Shown here: positions 28,737-37,920 of the stretch, one piece after another | Layout: the number at the start of each line of letters is the position of its first letter | Numbering within the stretch: the first letter of the stretch is position 1 | Source: Bacteroidales bacterium | GTDB taxonomy: Bacteria > Bacteroidota > Bacteroidia > Bacteroidales > GCA-2748055 | Length of the DNA stretch: 64,000 bases | Assembly (NCBI GenBank): GCA_021738565.1 | Contig: JAIPBT010000018.1 | Coordinates: 1-64,000, forward strand | Direction: 5' to 3' | Position numbers and translations under genes: made by a program | The notes under the pieces: generated by a model | The model's input: only the letters and a program-made list of their open reading frames with translations | Told to the model about the DNA's origin: nothing | Database searches by the model: none

Positions 28737-30268
28737 TACGTTACATTATACCGCTCACATGGAAGCACTTCATATTTGTCTTCGTTTCAATTGTAATTCC
28801 ATATGCTGAATTAACTGCGCAAAATGTAACTGAAATAGAGATCCTGAACGCAGATATCATTAAATCCGATAAAACCCTTGGCAAAGGCGCCCAAAAGCTG
28901 CTGGGGAATGTTCAATTCAGGCATGAAGAAGCCACCATGACCTGTGATTCTGCCTATTTCTATTCTGATTCATACTCGATGGATGCTTTCAGCAATGTGA
29001 AATTTGAACAGGGAGACACCCTTTTTCTCTACGGGGACAGGGTCCATTACGAAGGAGAAACAAAAATAGTCCAGGTTCGTTCAAATGTTAAACTCATCGA
29101 CAAAGAGACGGTTCTGCGCACCGAATACCTTGATTACAACCGGGAAACAGAAATAGCATATTACCTGAATGGCGGCGTTATTACCGAGGGTGACAATAAA
29201 CTTACCAGTGAACAGGGACATTACTACGCTTCCACAGAAATATTTCACTTCAAGGACAGCGTGGTTATAATCAACCCGGATTACACAATATATTCGGATA
29301 CCATTAAGTACAACACGATAACAAGTGTTGCATATTTTTACGGCCCTACAGAGATCATAGGTGATGAAAACTATATCTATTGTGAAAGCGGGTGGTACGA
29401 TACTGAGAACAACATCTCCCTTGTGGATAAGAATGCATACTTTAAAAGGGAAGGCCGCACCCTTGTCGGCGACACATTGTATTACGAACGCGAAACAGGG
29501 TTTGGTAAGGCAACTTCCAATGTTGAATTGCATGATTCGGCCCAGAATATCGTTCTAAAGGGCAATCATGGGATCTATTATGAAGTAGACCAACGAGCGA
29601 CGCTTACTGACAGTGCCTTGATGATACAGATCGAGGATACCGATTCGCTGTTCATCCATGCAGACACCCTGCGGTCTGTGTCGGATACCAGTACAATTGA
29701 TGATACACGCATTTTACTTGCATATCATCACGTGAAGTTCTACAGGTACGACATCCAGGGAATGTGTGATTCCCTTGCCTATATTGAAAAAGACAGTATT
29801 TTTCATATGTATGGCAATCCGGTGATCTGGTCTGATGAGAACCAGATCACAGCCTCAAAAATTGAGCTGAAAACCAGGGACCAGCAGCTTTACCGCTTGT
29901 ATCTGAGGGATATCGCATTGCTCATTTCCCAGGAAGACAGTGTAAAATACAACCAGATCAGGGGGAAAAGCATGACCGGGTATTTCAACAATAACGACCT
30001 TGTAAAGCTTGATGTCAACGGAAACGGACAGACGATCTATTATGCAGAAGACCAGGGAGAGATCATTGGTGCGATCCGTGCCGAATGTTCAGACCTGGTG
30101 ATCTATTTAACGGACAATAAGGTCAGTAAGGTAAATTACCTTGTAAAACCCAGCGGCAAATATTACCCGCTCTCCATGTTTCCAGATAATCAGTATTACC
30201 TGGATGGATTTTCATGGAATGACAAATGGAGGCCATTAAATTTCATTGATATTTTCACATGGAAATAA
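28733..30268 (+). CDS. OstA-like (LptA/LptD N-terminal type) outer-membrane biogenesis protein
   Basis: The 511-residue protein has an N-terminal signal sequence and then a long beta-jellyroll repeat of the OstA type: phrases such as KLLGNVQFRHEEATMTCDSAYFYSD and repeated ADTLRSVSD/GDTLFLYGDRVHYEG pairs follow at about 20-25-residue spacing. OstA domains shuttle lipopolysaccharide between membranes in the Lpt system. Bacteroidota carry long OstA-like proteins with unclear division of labour from LptA and LptD. It ends the chain begun by the two-domain foldase. Confidence 0.82.
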   Translation: MIRYIIPLTWKHFIFVFVSIVIPYAELTAQNVTEIEILNADIIKSDKTLGKGAQKLLGNVQFRHEEATMTCDSAYFYSDSYSMDAFSNVKFEQGDTLFLYGDRVHYEGETKIVQVRSNVKLIDKETVLRTEYLDYNRETEIAYYLNGGVITEGDNKLTSEQGHYYASTEIFHFKDSVVIINPDYTIYSDTIKYNTITSVAYFYGPTEIIGDENYIYCESGWYDTENNISLVDKNAYFKREGRTLVGDTLYYERETGFGKATSNVELHDSAQNIVLKGNHGIYYEVDQRATLTDSALMIQIEDTDSLFIHADTLRSVSDTSTIDDTRILLAYHHVKFYRYDIQGMCDSLAYIEKDSIFHMYGNPVIWSDENQITASKIELKTRDQQLYRLYLRDIALLISQEDSVKYNQIRGKSMTGYFNNNDLVKLDVNGNGQTIYYAEDQGEIIGAIRAECSDLVIYLTDNKVSKVNYLVKPSGKYYPLSMFPDNQYYLDGFSWNDKWRPLNFIDIFTWK

Positions 30269-30293
30269 AAAAGAGTCCTGACCGGCCCCTTAT

Positions 30294-30515
30294 CTAATAT
30301 TCATCTTCATTAAAGAAAAAGTCGTCCTTGCTGGGATAGTCGGGCCAGATATCCTCAATGCTCTCATATATCTCTCCCTCATCCTCTATCTCTTGCAAAT
30401 TTTCGATAACTTCAAGAGGCGCTCCTGACCTGATAGCAAAATCTATCAGTTCATCCTTACTTGCAGGCCAGGGTGCATCTTCCAGTTTCGAAGCCAGTTC
30501 CAATGTCCAATACAT
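30294..30515 (-). CDS. Small acidic DUF2795 protein
   Basis: The 73-residue protein matches the DUF2795 family common in Bacteroidota. It opens MYWTLELASKLEDAPWPASKDELIDFAIRSG-like, with a helical core and an acidic C-terminal tail ending FFFNEDEY. It is cytoplasmic and has no known role. A full -7 box lies about 47 nt before the ATG, which supports this as a real gene despite its size. Confidence 0.8.
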   Translation of the reverse strand: MYWTLELASKLEDAPWPASKDELIDFAIRSGAPLEVIENLQEIEDEGEIYESIEDIWPDYPSKDDFFFNEDEY

Positions 30516-30562
30516 ATCTCGAGCAATTACTTTACAGGTTGTACTACCTCTTTTATAAGCCG

Positions 30563-30570
30563 CAAATATA
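30563..30570 (-). promoter_or_regulatory. -7 box for the DUF2795 gene
   Basis: On the minus strand this reads TATATTTG, a full TAnnTTTG match, leaving a leader of about 40 nt before the ATG at 30515. Confidence 0.45.
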
Positions 30571-30592
30571 GAATTTTTTTTTGTTAAAGCAA

Positions 30593-31153
30593 TTAAGGTT
30601 TCCAGCGTAATTCACCGGATCCCGAAGCATGCGCTAACTTTCTGGCTAACAGGAAGTAATAATCAGATAACCTGTTAAAGTATTTGATAAGAATCTCCTC
30701 TACATCCTCCTCTTCCGCAAGTCGGAGTATAATTCTTTCGGCCCGCCTGCAAATTGTACGCGCAATGTGAGCCTGCGAAGCGGCGACTCCGCCACCGGGT
30801 ATAATAAATGATGTCAATGCCGGTAAACTGTCATCCATCACATCAATAATCTTTTCCAGGTAGGTTACATCGTTTTCCGTAACGACAGGCATATTTTCAG
30901 GAAGGTTGTCGCCATCGGCAGCGAGAATCGATGCAGAGGACATCAGTTTATCCAGGATCTCCAGCAACTGTTTGCGAAGGTCATCTTCATCAACCAAGTC
31001 CCGGAGCAAGGCGGTATTGGCCATCAACTCATCAACGGTTCCGTAGGTTTCTATCTTAATGTGATTTTTTGGAACCCTTCTGCCTCCAAGAAGTGATGTC
31101 TGCCCCTTGTCTCCCCCCCTGGTATAAATATTGGATTGTTTAATTTTCTTCAT
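30593..31153 (-). CDS. Cob(I)alamin adenosyltransferase, PduO type
   Basis: The 186-residue enzyme transfers the adenosyl group of ATP to cob(I)alamin, making coenzyme B12. The N-terminal motif IYTRGGDKGQTSLLGGRRVPK is diagnostic for the PduO/CobA2 family, followed by VDELMANTALLRD and, near the C-terminus, ARTICRRAERIIL and FNRLSDYYFLLARKLAH. The frame is open to 31234, but the start at 31153 is chosen because homologues begin just before the TRGGDKG motif. No B12 riboswitch was seen before it. A B12-dependent enzyme is not in the window. Confidence 0.92.
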   Translation of the reverse strand: MKKIKQSNIYTRGGDKGQTSLLGGRRVPKNHIKIETYGTVDELMANTALLRDLVDEDDLRKQLLEILDKLMSSASILAADGDNLPENMPVVTENDVTYLEKIIDVMDDSLPALTSFIIPGGGVAASQAHIARTICRRAERIILRLAEEEDVEEILIKYFNRLSDYYFLLARKLAHASGSGELRWKP

Positions 31154-31311
31154 TTTAAAATCTGTTGATTTCTGAATATTAAAAAATTTCTGCAAATTCA
31201 GGAACCCACATAACGCATATTTGTTAGGTTTCAAACCCTTCAGAATACTTTTTGTTTAATAGAATGGGTTGAATTATTAAACAAATAATTCTTGATAAGG
31301 GGACGAACCAA

Positions 31312-32010
31312 TTATTCTATTGGTTGTTTGTTAACCTCATCCTTTTCCACCTCACCATCGATCAACCTGATGATCCTGTGGGCTTGGCGTGCAATGCCCT
31401 CTTCATGGGTAACAAGAATGATGGTATTTCCGGCAGCATGAATATCATCCAGGAGTTTCATGATGTCAAGGGAGGTTTTTGAATCAAGGTTTCCCGTTGG
31501 CTCATCTGCAAGGATTATTGAAGGATTGTTGATAAGCGCCCTGGCAATCGCCACGCGCTGGCGCTGCCCCCCGGAAAGTTCATTCGGCTTGTGGTCCATC
31601 CTGTCGGTTAATTGTACATCCTCAATAACCTTCCCGGCCCTGTCGAGCCTGGTTTGTTTCCCTACACCGGCATAGACCATTGGTAACATCACATTTTCCA
31701 GCGCTGTATACCGGGGAAGAAGATTAAAGGTCTGAAATACAAAACCGATTTCACTGTTGCGTATCTCTGCCAGCTGGTTGTCCTCCATTTTACTGACATC
31801 CGTACCATTGAGCACATAATTGCCTCCGGTAGCAGTATCCAGGCATCCGATCAGATTCATCAATGTAGATTTACCGGATCCCGATGGTCCCATTATGGCA
31901 ACATATTCATTGGGCCGTATGTTGATCGATACCGATCTTAAAGCATTTACAACTATGGTTCCGACGTAATAGTCCTTAACTATATTCTTTAATTCAATGA
32001 TGTATTTCAT
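31312..32010 (-). CDS. ABC transporter ATP-binding protein, MacB/LolD type
   Basis: The 232-residue ATPase has Walker [13 protein letters not shown] near residues 40-51, the Q-loop in [18 protein letters not shown], the signature [15 protein letters not shown] near 140-154, Walker [13 protein letters not shown] near 161-172 and a switch histidine in ILVTHEE. This pattern belongs to the LolD/MacB/FtsE group that works on lipoproteins, efflux or cell-division substrates. No permease gene is adjacent, so its partner must be encoded elsewhere. The upstream side opens on an AT-rich spacer and a palindromic element. Confidence 0.9.
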   Translation of the reverse strand: MKYIIELKNIVKDYYVGTIVVNALRSVSINIRPNEYVAIMGPSGSGKSTLMNLIGCLDTATGGNYVLNGTDVSKMEDNQLAEIRNSEIGFVFQTFNLLPRYTALENVMLPMVYAGVGKQTRLDRAGKVIEDVQLTDRMDHKPNELSGGQRQRVAIARALINNPSIILADEPTGNLDSKTSLDIMKLLDDIHAAGNTIILVTHEEGIARQAHRIIRLIDGEVEKDEVNKQPIE

Positions 32011-32216
32011 GGTAAAATCAAATTGATCACTAAAGTAGCTATTATAAGGTATATTGCGGTCAAAATTTTTAAATTATTCATATAAAATATTGTATTATGC
32101 ATTAGATTTAAGAATTTCAGCAAAAAAACAAAATAATTGTTCTTAAAAAATGCAAAGTTTTCTGCATATATGAATGAAAAACCTTGTATTTTATAATTAG
32201 TGCATGGCTTCTTTAA
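32011..32216. other. AT-rich spacer between the ABC ATPase and the palindromic element
   Basis: No gene is seen. The stretch is AT-rich, presumably contains the ABC ATPase promoter reading left, and has an extra TTAGTG word at 32197-32202, the same word that begins the nearby palindromic element. Together with that element it makes a gene-free stretch of 366 bases. Confidence 0.5.
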
Positions 32217-32370
32217 CTAGTGTTTGTCAATAAAGTCGAGTGGCTGGATCATAAAGTTCGAGAGCAAAGCGCGCAAAAATCTTAAACCGCAGTATCCGCC
32301 GACGGATGGATTCGAGGATTTAAGATTTTTGCAGCAATGCAGCTATCGGACTTTATGGACAGACACTAAC
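32217..32370. repeat. Complete palindromic element with inverted ends (type B)
   Basis: The left end CTAGTGTTTGTCAATAAAGTC (32217-32237) and the reverse complement of 32349-32369 agree at 18 of 21 positions. An inner perfect 13-bp inverted repeat lies at 32274-32286 and 32319-32331, and a central small hairpin (ATCCG against CGGAT) at 32294-32307. The whole 154 bp can fold into one long interrupted hairpin. It has no coding frame. Partial copies are at 9321-9345 and 58966-59002, and a likely minimal relative is at 50832-50863. It ends a few bases before the recG start codon. Confidence 0.7.
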
Positions 32371-32376
32371 TAAGCA

Positions 32377-34479
32377 ATGGAAAACTTTCTAAAACAGGAC
32401 ATCCAGTTTTTGACCGGTGTTGGGCCGGTAAGGGGGGAAATACTCAGGAAGGAGATCAGCGTTCACACATTTGAAGATCTTTTATATTACTTCCCGTTCA
32501 GGTATATAGATAAAAGCAAATTTTACAAGGTCAGGGAGATCCATCCTGACCTGCCATACATACAAATCAAGGGCAGTATAAAAAAATACAGCAAAATCGG
32601 CAGCGGCCGTGGGAAGAGGATTGTAGCTGCCTTTGGCGATGAAACAGGTACGGTGGAACTGGTCTGGTTCAAAGGGGCCAAATGGATCCCTGAAAACTAT
32701 CCGCCCGGAAAAGAGATCGTCATTTTCGGGAAGCCGTCAGCATACAACCGGAAACTTAATATTGTGCATCCCGAGATAGAGGATCCATCCAAAATAAAGA
32801 AGGTCCGTTCTAATCTTCAGGCCGTATATTCCACAACTGAAAAAATGAAGGATAACTATCTTACTTCAAAAGCAATAAGCAAACTTCAGGCAAATTTACT
32901 GGAGATGCTGCCGGCCAAATTCAGTGAGACCCTTCCCTACTGGTTGCTGCAGGATCTGAAACTGGTTACACTTGACCTGGCGCTGAAGCAGATCCATTTT
33001 CCGGATTCAGTCAGGGATTACAAAAATGCAGAGCTTCGCCTAAAATTTGAAGAGCTCTTTTATATTCAATTAAATATCCTTCAAAAGAAAACAGTCCGCA
33101 AAACTGAATTCAGGGGAAATAAATTCAGCTCGGTCGGAGATTACTTAAATTCCTTTTACAAGAAAAAACTTCCCTTTGAACTCACAGACGCACAAAAAAA
33201 AGTACTCAGGGAGATCCGGGCAGACCTGGGTTCGGGAATACAAATGAACCGGCTTTTGCAGGGGGACGTTGGGAGCGGAAAGACCCTTGTAGCATTGATG
33301 TCAATGTTGATCGCCCTGGACAACAACTACCAGGCATGTCTGATGGCCCCGACTGAAATACTGGCAAACCAGCATTTCATGAGCATCAGCAATATGCTGA
33401 AAGGAATGGATGTAAAAGTGGACCTGCTAACCGGTTCAACAAAAAAGAGGCAGCGGGACAGTATCCATGAAGATCTTGAGAATGGATCCATGCAGATACT
33501 TATAGGCACACATGCATTGCTGGAAGATGTGGTCCAATTCAGTAACCTGGGACTGGTCATTATTGATGAACAACATCGCTTCGGGGTGGCACAGCGGGCC
33601 AGGTTATGGAAAAAAAGTAAAGTTCTGCCTCATGTACTTGTAATGACCGCAACACCCATACCCAGAACCCTTTCAATGACACTTTACGGAGACCTTGATG
33701 TATCAGTGATCGACGAGCTGCCACCGGGAAGGAAACCAATCATTACAAAGCGCTTCCATGACAACCAGCGTCTGAAGGTCTTTGGATTTTTAAAAAAGGA
33801 GATTTCTGTTGGAAGGCAGGTCTATATAGTATATCCGCTGATCAAAGAATCAGAAAAAATGGATTACAAGGACCTGGAAGACGGATTGGAAAGCATTGCA
33901 CGGGCTTTTCCCCCTCCTGATTACCAGATAAGTGTTGTCCATGGTAAAATGAAATCAGAGGAAAAAGAGATTTCCATGCGGCATTTTGTGGAGGGCCGGA
34001 CCAATATTATGGTTTCTACCACTGTAATTGAAGTGGGGGTTGATGTAGCAAATGCGTCGATCATGGTGATTGAAAGTGCCGAAAGATTTGGCCTCTCCCA
34101 GCTCCACCAGTTAAGGGGCCGCGTGGGAAGGGGTGCTGAACAATCCTACTGTATCCTCATGTCGGGGTACAAATTATCGGATGACGGGCGCAAGAGGCTG
34201 GAAACCATGGTATCAACAAATGATGGTTTTGAAATAGCCGAAGTGGACCTGAAATTGCGCGGTCCGGGAGACCTGGAGGGCACACAGCAAAGTGGGATCC
34301 CCTTCAATCTTAAAATTGCCCACCTTGGTAAAGACCAGCAGATCCTGACCCTTGCAAGGGATGTCGCGGATAAGGTTCTTGAAGAGGACCCCAATCTCGG
34401 GATGGAAAAGAATTTCATTTTCAGGAAATACCTTAAAAAAGGCTCGCCTAATCAGGTGAAGTGGGAATATATATCATAA
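32377..34479 (+). CDS. recG: ATP-dependent DNA helicase RecG
   Basis: The 700-residue helicase rescues stalled replication forks by branch migration. The N-terminal wedge/OB domain (about 1-160) includes DIQFLTGVGPVRGEIL. The helicase core starts near 270 with LTDAQKKVLREI and has Walker A LLQGDVGSGKT near 290-300, MAPTEILANQH, DEQHRFGVAQR (DEAH-type box, near 395), VMTATPIPRTL and QLRGRVGRG. A RecG wedge-linked C-terminal part contains GLSQLHQLRGRVGRGAEQS and LKLRGPGDLEGTQQSG. The type B palindromic element ends 6 bp before the ATG, so any promoter must lie in or before the repeat. Confidence 0.95.
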   Translation: MENFLKQDIQFLTGVGPVRGEILRKEISVHTFEDLLYYFPFRYIDKSKFYKVREIHPDLPYIQIKGSIKKYSKIGSGRGKRIVAAFGDETGTVELVWFKGAKWIPENYPPGKEIVIFGKPSAYNRKLNIVHPEIEDPSKIKKVRSNLQAVYSTTEKMKDNYLTSKAISKLQANLLEMLPAKFSETLPYWLLQDLKLVTLDLALKQIHFPDSVRDYKNAELRLKFEELFYIQLNILQKKTVRKTEFRGNKFSSVGDYLNSFYKKKLPFELTDAQKKVLREIRADLGSGIQMNRLLQGDVGSGKTLVALMSMLIALDNNYQACLMAPTEILANQHFMSISNMLKGMDVKVDLLTGSTKKRQRDSIHEDLENGSMQILIGTHALLEDVVQFSNLGLVIIDEQHRFGVAQRARLWKKSKVLPHVLVMTATPIPRTLSMTLYGDLDVSVIDELPPGRKPIITKRFHDNQRLKVFGFLKKEISVGRQVYIVYPLIKESEKMDYKDLEDGLESIARAFPPPDYQISVVHGKMKSEEKEISMRHFVEGRTNIMVSTTVIEVGVDVANASIMVIESAERFGLSQLHQLRGRVGRGAEQSYCILMSGYKLSDDGRKRLETMVSTNDGFEIAEVDLKLRGPGDLEGTQQSGIPFNLKIAHLGKDQQILTLARDVADKVLEEDPNLGMEKNFIFRKYLKKGSPNQVKWEYIS

Positions 34480-34490
34480 TACGCCTTTAC

Positions 34491-35138
34491 TTACAACCTG
34501 CCTTCCCATTCACCCAGGAATCGATTGACATAATCAACCATATAGATGTGGCGTTCCTCTGCCAGTTTTTTACCTGCTTTGGTATTCATAAGATCCCTGA
34601 GCAGAAATAATTTCTCATAAAAATGATTCAGAGTGGGTGAAGCGGAATTCATGTAAGTCTGCGTATCTGTGTATTCCTTCACTGGGACATCCGGATCGTA
34701 CAATGGCCTGTTCCTAAAGCCACCATAATTGAATGTCCTTGCAATTCCTATGGCCCCCATGGCATCCAGCCGATCGGCATCCTGTACTATCATGAACTCA
34801 ATAGAATTGATCTCAGATTTTACCGCATGTTTTTTGAAAGAAATATTGTTGATGATCTCCCGGACATGACCAGCCTTGTTGCCAGGAAACCCATTCATGG
34901 TTAAAAAATCATATGCGATATTGCCACCGTCTGATTCAGAGCCTTCATGGAATTTTGTATCGGCAATGTCATGCAATATAGCAGCCAATTCAATAACATC
35001 GGTATCGCCCGTTGATTCTTCACTTTGGATCCTCCTTGCCAGGTTCAGCACCCTTTCGGTGTGACTCCAGTCGTGCCCAGCGTCAAACGATCTTAATCTT
35101 TCTTTTGCAAAAGCGATTGCTGCAGTTTGTATTTTCAT
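34491..35138 (-). CDS. HD-domain phosphohydrolase, YedJ-like
   Basis: The 215-residue cytoplasmic protein carries the HD metal motif set: HDWSHTERVLNLARRI near residues 22-37, LAAILHDIADTKFHEG near 67-82 (His-Asp) and IVQDADRLDAMGAIGIARTF near 122-141. This arrangement matches YedJ-like HD hydrolases, which act on phosphate esters of unknown identity. It begins 5 bp after the rnfA stop on the same strand and is probably read as the last gene of the rnf operon, though no functional link is known. Confidence 0.85.
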   Translation of the reverse strand: MKIQTAAIAFAKERLRSFDAGHDWSHTERVLNLARRIQSEESTGDTDVIELAAILHDIADTKFHEGSESDGGNIAYDFLTMNGFPGNKAGHVREIINNISFKKHAVKSEINSIEFMIVQDADRLDAMGAIGIARTFNYGGFRNRPLYDPDVPVKEYTDTQTYMNSASPTLNHFYEKLFLLRDLMNTKAGKKLAEERHIYMVDYVNRFLGEWEGRL

Positions 35139-35143
35139 CTATC

Positions 35144-35716
35144 CTATACGATGCCTGTAAAACCCATAAATGCAAGTGCCATTAATCCGGCAACGATGAA
35201 TGCAATGGGAACGCCTTTCATCGGTTTTGGAACATCCATCAAGTCAAGATGCTCACGGATACCTGAAAATGTTACAAGAGCCAATCCGAATCCGATGGCA
35301 TTACCGATGGCAAATACCGCACTTTCCAGCAGGTTGAAATCTTTTTGCACGGCCAGCACAGCAACGCCCAGTACAGCACAATTTGTTGTGATCAAAGGAA
35401 GAAAGATTCCCAGTGCCTGGTAAAGCGGCGGACTGATTTTTTTCAGCATAATCTCCACCATTTGGACAAGGGAAGCGATCACCAGGATGAATGTAATGGT
35501 CCTGAGGTAGGTCAGTTCGAGCGGAACCAGCACAAACTGAAATATAAGGTAGGTAAATATGGTTGCGATCACCATTACAAAAGTAACGGCCCCGGTCATG
35601 CCAACTGCTGTATCAACCTTGTTGGAAACCCCGATAAAAGGGCATATCCCCAAAAACTGGTTCAAAACGATATTGCTGACAAAAACAGCTCCGATTATGA
35701 TCAGTACATATTCCAT
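35144..35716 (-). CDS. rnfA: Rnf electron transport complex subunit RnfA
   Basis: The 190-residue polytopic membrane subunit has about six transmembrane helices. It has the family pattern FVSNIVLNQFLGICPFIGVS near residue 13 and CAVLGVAVL near 113, with one Cys in each of the two half-repeats; these cysteines hold a membrane [2Fe-2S] cluster in current structures. Rnf moves electrons between ferredoxin and NAD+ while pumping Na+ or H+. It is the last subunit gene of the operon, 2 bp after rnfE. Confidence 0.95.
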   Translation of the reverse strand: MEYVLIIIGAVFVSNIVLNQFLGICPFIGVSNKVDTAVGMTGAVTFVMVIATIFTYLIFQFVLVPLELTYLRTITFILVIASLVQMVEIMLKKISPPLYQALGIFLPLITTNCAVLGVAVLAVQKDFNLLESAVFAIGNAIGFGLALVTFSGIREHLDLMDVPKPMKGVPIAFIVAGLMALAFMGFTGIV

Positions 35717-35718
35717 GA

Positions 35719-36306
35719 TTAAGCAGTTTTTTCTTTTAACTTATTGGCAATAACAATCAGATATCCCAATGCTATAAAGGCACCGGGAGGAAGTATGAAA
35801 AGGAGCATGCCATCTCCTCTTATGAATGACAATCCAAAGATCGCCCCACTGCCAAGTATTTCCCTGACGGCGCCAAGAGAGGTAAGGGCCAGCGCAAATC
35901 CGATGCCCAATCCAAGACCGTCAACAATGGAAGAAATGATGTTATTTTTTGATGCAAATGCTTCTGCACGTCCCAAAACAAGGCAGTTTACCACGATCAG
36001 AGGAATAAAAAGACCCAATGCATCGAAAAGTGCCGGAAGATATGCCTTCATTACCATTTCAACCACGGTGACAAAGGTTGCAATAATTACAATGAAGGCA
36101 GGTATCCTTACCTTATCGGGGATCTGGTTTTTGATCAGGGATACCACGAAGTTTGACATTAAAAGAACAAACGTGGTTGCAAGTCCCATACCCAGTCCGT
36201 TGACAGCAGAGGTGGTAACCCCGAGGGTCGGACATAATCCCAGGAACATAACAAAAACCGCATTTTCCCTGAGCAGTCCTTTGCTGAAATTTTTCCACTG
36301 GTTCAT
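35719..36306 (-). CDS. rnfE: Rnf complex subunit RnfE
   Basis: The 195-residue membrane subunit is the homologue of RnfA in the complex. The N-terminal part MNQWKNFSKGLLRENAVFV leads to GLCPTLGVT and, in the second half, IVVNCLVLGRAEAF with its conserved Cys. The open frame extends to 36429, but the start at 36306 is chosen because it begins at the family-typical N-terminus and the longer frame would overlap rnfG. About six transmembrane helices are visible. Confidence 0.94.
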   Translation of the reverse strand: MNQWKNFSKGLLRENAVFVMFLGLCPTLGVTTSAVNGLGMGLATTFVLLMSNFVVSLIKNQIPDKVRIPAFIVIIATFVTVVEMVMKAYLPALFDALGLFIPLIVVNCLVLGRAEAFASKNNIISSIVDGLGLGIGFALALTSLGAVREILGSGAIFGLSFIRGDGMLLFILPPGAFIALGYLIVIANKLKEKTA

Positions 36307-36331
36307 ATCTGAGTTTGTTTGGTGGTTATAA

Positions 36332-36910
36332 TTAATTTTTTTTGCTTTCCATGTAAGCATCATAGGCGCGCTGAACAGCCTCACAATATGCTCTTGATGA
36401 AATCGTAGAGGCTGTGATGGCATCAACATCCCCCCGGTCCTTTGCTACCCTGAGTCTGAATTCATCAGGATGCTTTCCCATGAACTGAACATGAAAGTCT
36501 GATTTGGCTTGTTCCATTTTATCTCCAAGGCCGGGTGTTTCTGCATGACTGACAACTGCTACATCGATGATCGCGCCGGTTGTATCAAAACCCACCATCA
36601 GTTTAAATTCCCCGCTGAAGCCATTGTTGGTAAATGTCTCCACAGCGGTAGCAATCTCCTTTCCGTCAACTTTAACTGAGTACAAGGTCACTGAGTCACC
36701 ATCGATACCAAGCTTTTTAAAATCTTCAGAAGGAGTGTTATTGAATTCCGGAACTACCGCTTCTATGGCTTCATTCTTTTTCCTAAGTTCAGCAAGCCTG
36801 ATGGGTTCCTTTGTAAGTGCATAAACACTTCCCAGTAACCCTGCAGCCATAAGTGCAACGATTGAAAGGGTCGTAAGCATACTGGTAAAATTTGATTCCT
36901 TTTTAGCCAT
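36332..36910 (-). CDS. rnfG: Rnf complex subunit RnfG, FMN-binding
   Basis: The 192-residue subunit has one N-terminal transmembrane helix (about residues 10-32) and a periplasmic FMN-binding domain. The covalent flavin attachment motif is near the C-terminus in DAITASTISSRAYCEAV, where the second Thr is the expected site. VAVVSHAETPGLGDKM near 120 is also typical. The start at 36910 is preferred over 36928 because an AGGAGG sequence lies directly before it; this ribosome site lies inside the end of rnfD, which it overlaps by 8 bp. Confidence 0.93.
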   Translation of the reverse strand: MAKKESNFTSMLTTLSIVALMAAGLLGSVYALTKEPIRLAELRKKNEAIEAVVPEFNNTPSEDFKKLGIDGDSVTLYSVKVDGKEIATAVETFTNNGFSGEFKLMVGFDTTGAIIDVAVVSHAETPGLGDKMEQAKSDFHVQFMGKHPDEFRLRVAKDRGDVDAITASTISSRAYCEAVQRAYDAYMESKKN

Positions 36911-37895
36911 GTTGAACCTCCTTTCCAAATCTCCTGGGTTTGAAATATTTATTCAAAAGCGGAACAAATGCATTCATGATCAATATTGCAAATTGAACAC
37001 CCTCCGGATAAGCTCCCAAAATCCTAATAATCACGGTAAGGATACCGATCAGAACACCATAGATCAACATCCCTTTTTTTGTCATGGGCGAAGTCACATA
37101 GTCTGTGGCCATGTAAATTGCACCCAGCATCAATCCACCGGTAAGCAAGTGAAATAAGGGATCTGCAAATTGTTGGGGATTGATCAGCCAAAGAAAACCG
37201 GTAAAAACGGCTACAGTACCGAGGATGCTTACCGGGATATGCCATGTAATGATCCTCCTTACCAGCATGTATCCCAATCCAAGCAACAGGGCAATCGCCG
37301 CAACTTCACCGGCCGACCCCATCATCTTACCTATGAACAGGTCCATGTACCCGGGAGCCTGTCCGACCAGTTCAGTGGCAGTATGGTTACCAATCCCTTC
37401 TTTAAGAATGCCCAGCGGTGTGGCGCCGGTAACTGCATCCATATAAGTAAGCCATTGACCCGGCTCAGGATAACTGGTCATAGCTGCAGGAAAGGAGACA
37501 AAAAGGAAAACCCGGCCAACCAGTGCGGGATTAAAAATATTGTTTCCCAGTCCGCCGAAGGTCATTTTCCCTATTCCAATCGCCACAATGGCCCCGATCA
37601 TGATCATCCAGAATGGAATATTTGCCGGAAGGCAGAATGCCAGCAGCAGTCCTGTAAGAAAAGCCGACCCGTCCAGGTGTGTTGGCTTTACCTTCAGCAT
37701 GTATTTCTGAATAAGGTATTCAAAGGCGATGCAGGAAAAAATGGATACTGCCGTAACAATGATCATCCCCATACCGAAAAAGTATATCGATACGGCAAAT
37801 GCAGGAAGCATTGAGATAATAACCCCGTACATGAGCCGGGGAACGTTTTCCTGTGTATGTGCGTGCGGTGACGGAGATACAATTAGTTTATTCAT
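36903..37895 (-). CDS. rnfD: Rnf complex subunit RnfD, FMN-binding membrane subunit
   Basis: The 330-residue polytopic subunit has about nine or ten hydrophobic segments. The covalent FMN motif is in MDAVTGATPLGIL near residues 153-166, with the Thr of GAT as the attachment site. FGGLGNNIFNPALVGRVFL near 113-131 is another family hallmark. It carries electrons across the membrane together with RnfG. The gene lies 25 bp after rnfC and overlaps rnfG. Confidence 0.94.
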   Translation of the reverse strand: MNKLIVSPSPHAHTQENVPRLMYGVIISMLPAFAVSIYFFGMGMIIVTAVSIFSCIAFEYLIQKYMLKVKPTHLDGSAFLTGLLLAFCLPANIPFWMIMIGAIVAIGIGKMTFGGLGNNIFNPALVGRVFLFVSFPAAMTSYPEPGQWLTYMDAVTGATPLGILKEGIGNHTATELVGQAPGYMDLFIGKMMGSAGEVAAIALLLGLGYMLVRRIITWHIPVSILGTVAVFTGFLWLINPQQFADPLFHLLTGGLMLGAIYMATDYVTSPMTKKGMLIYGVLIGILTVIIRILGAYPEGVQFAILIMNAFVPLLNKYFKPRRFGKEVQHG

Positions 37896-37920
37896 AAATG
37901 ATATTATTGTCTGGGTTGCA

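Noticed and set aside
31154-31311. B12 riboswitch before the cobalamin adenosyltransferase gene
   Set aside because: No B12-box-like GCCACTG sequence or matching fold was seen in the leader.
32197-32216. Extra TTAGTG word as a further palindromic element
   Set aside because: Only the 6-base word is shared; no inverted partner end was found for it.
35744-36331. 195-residue open frame on the plus strand
   Set aside because: It is antisense to rnfE, whose membrane pattern and motifs are clear.
37170-37814. 214-residue open frame on the plus strand
   Set aside because: It is antisense to rnfD and rich in His, Asn and Gln, as expected for the complement of a membrane-protein gene.
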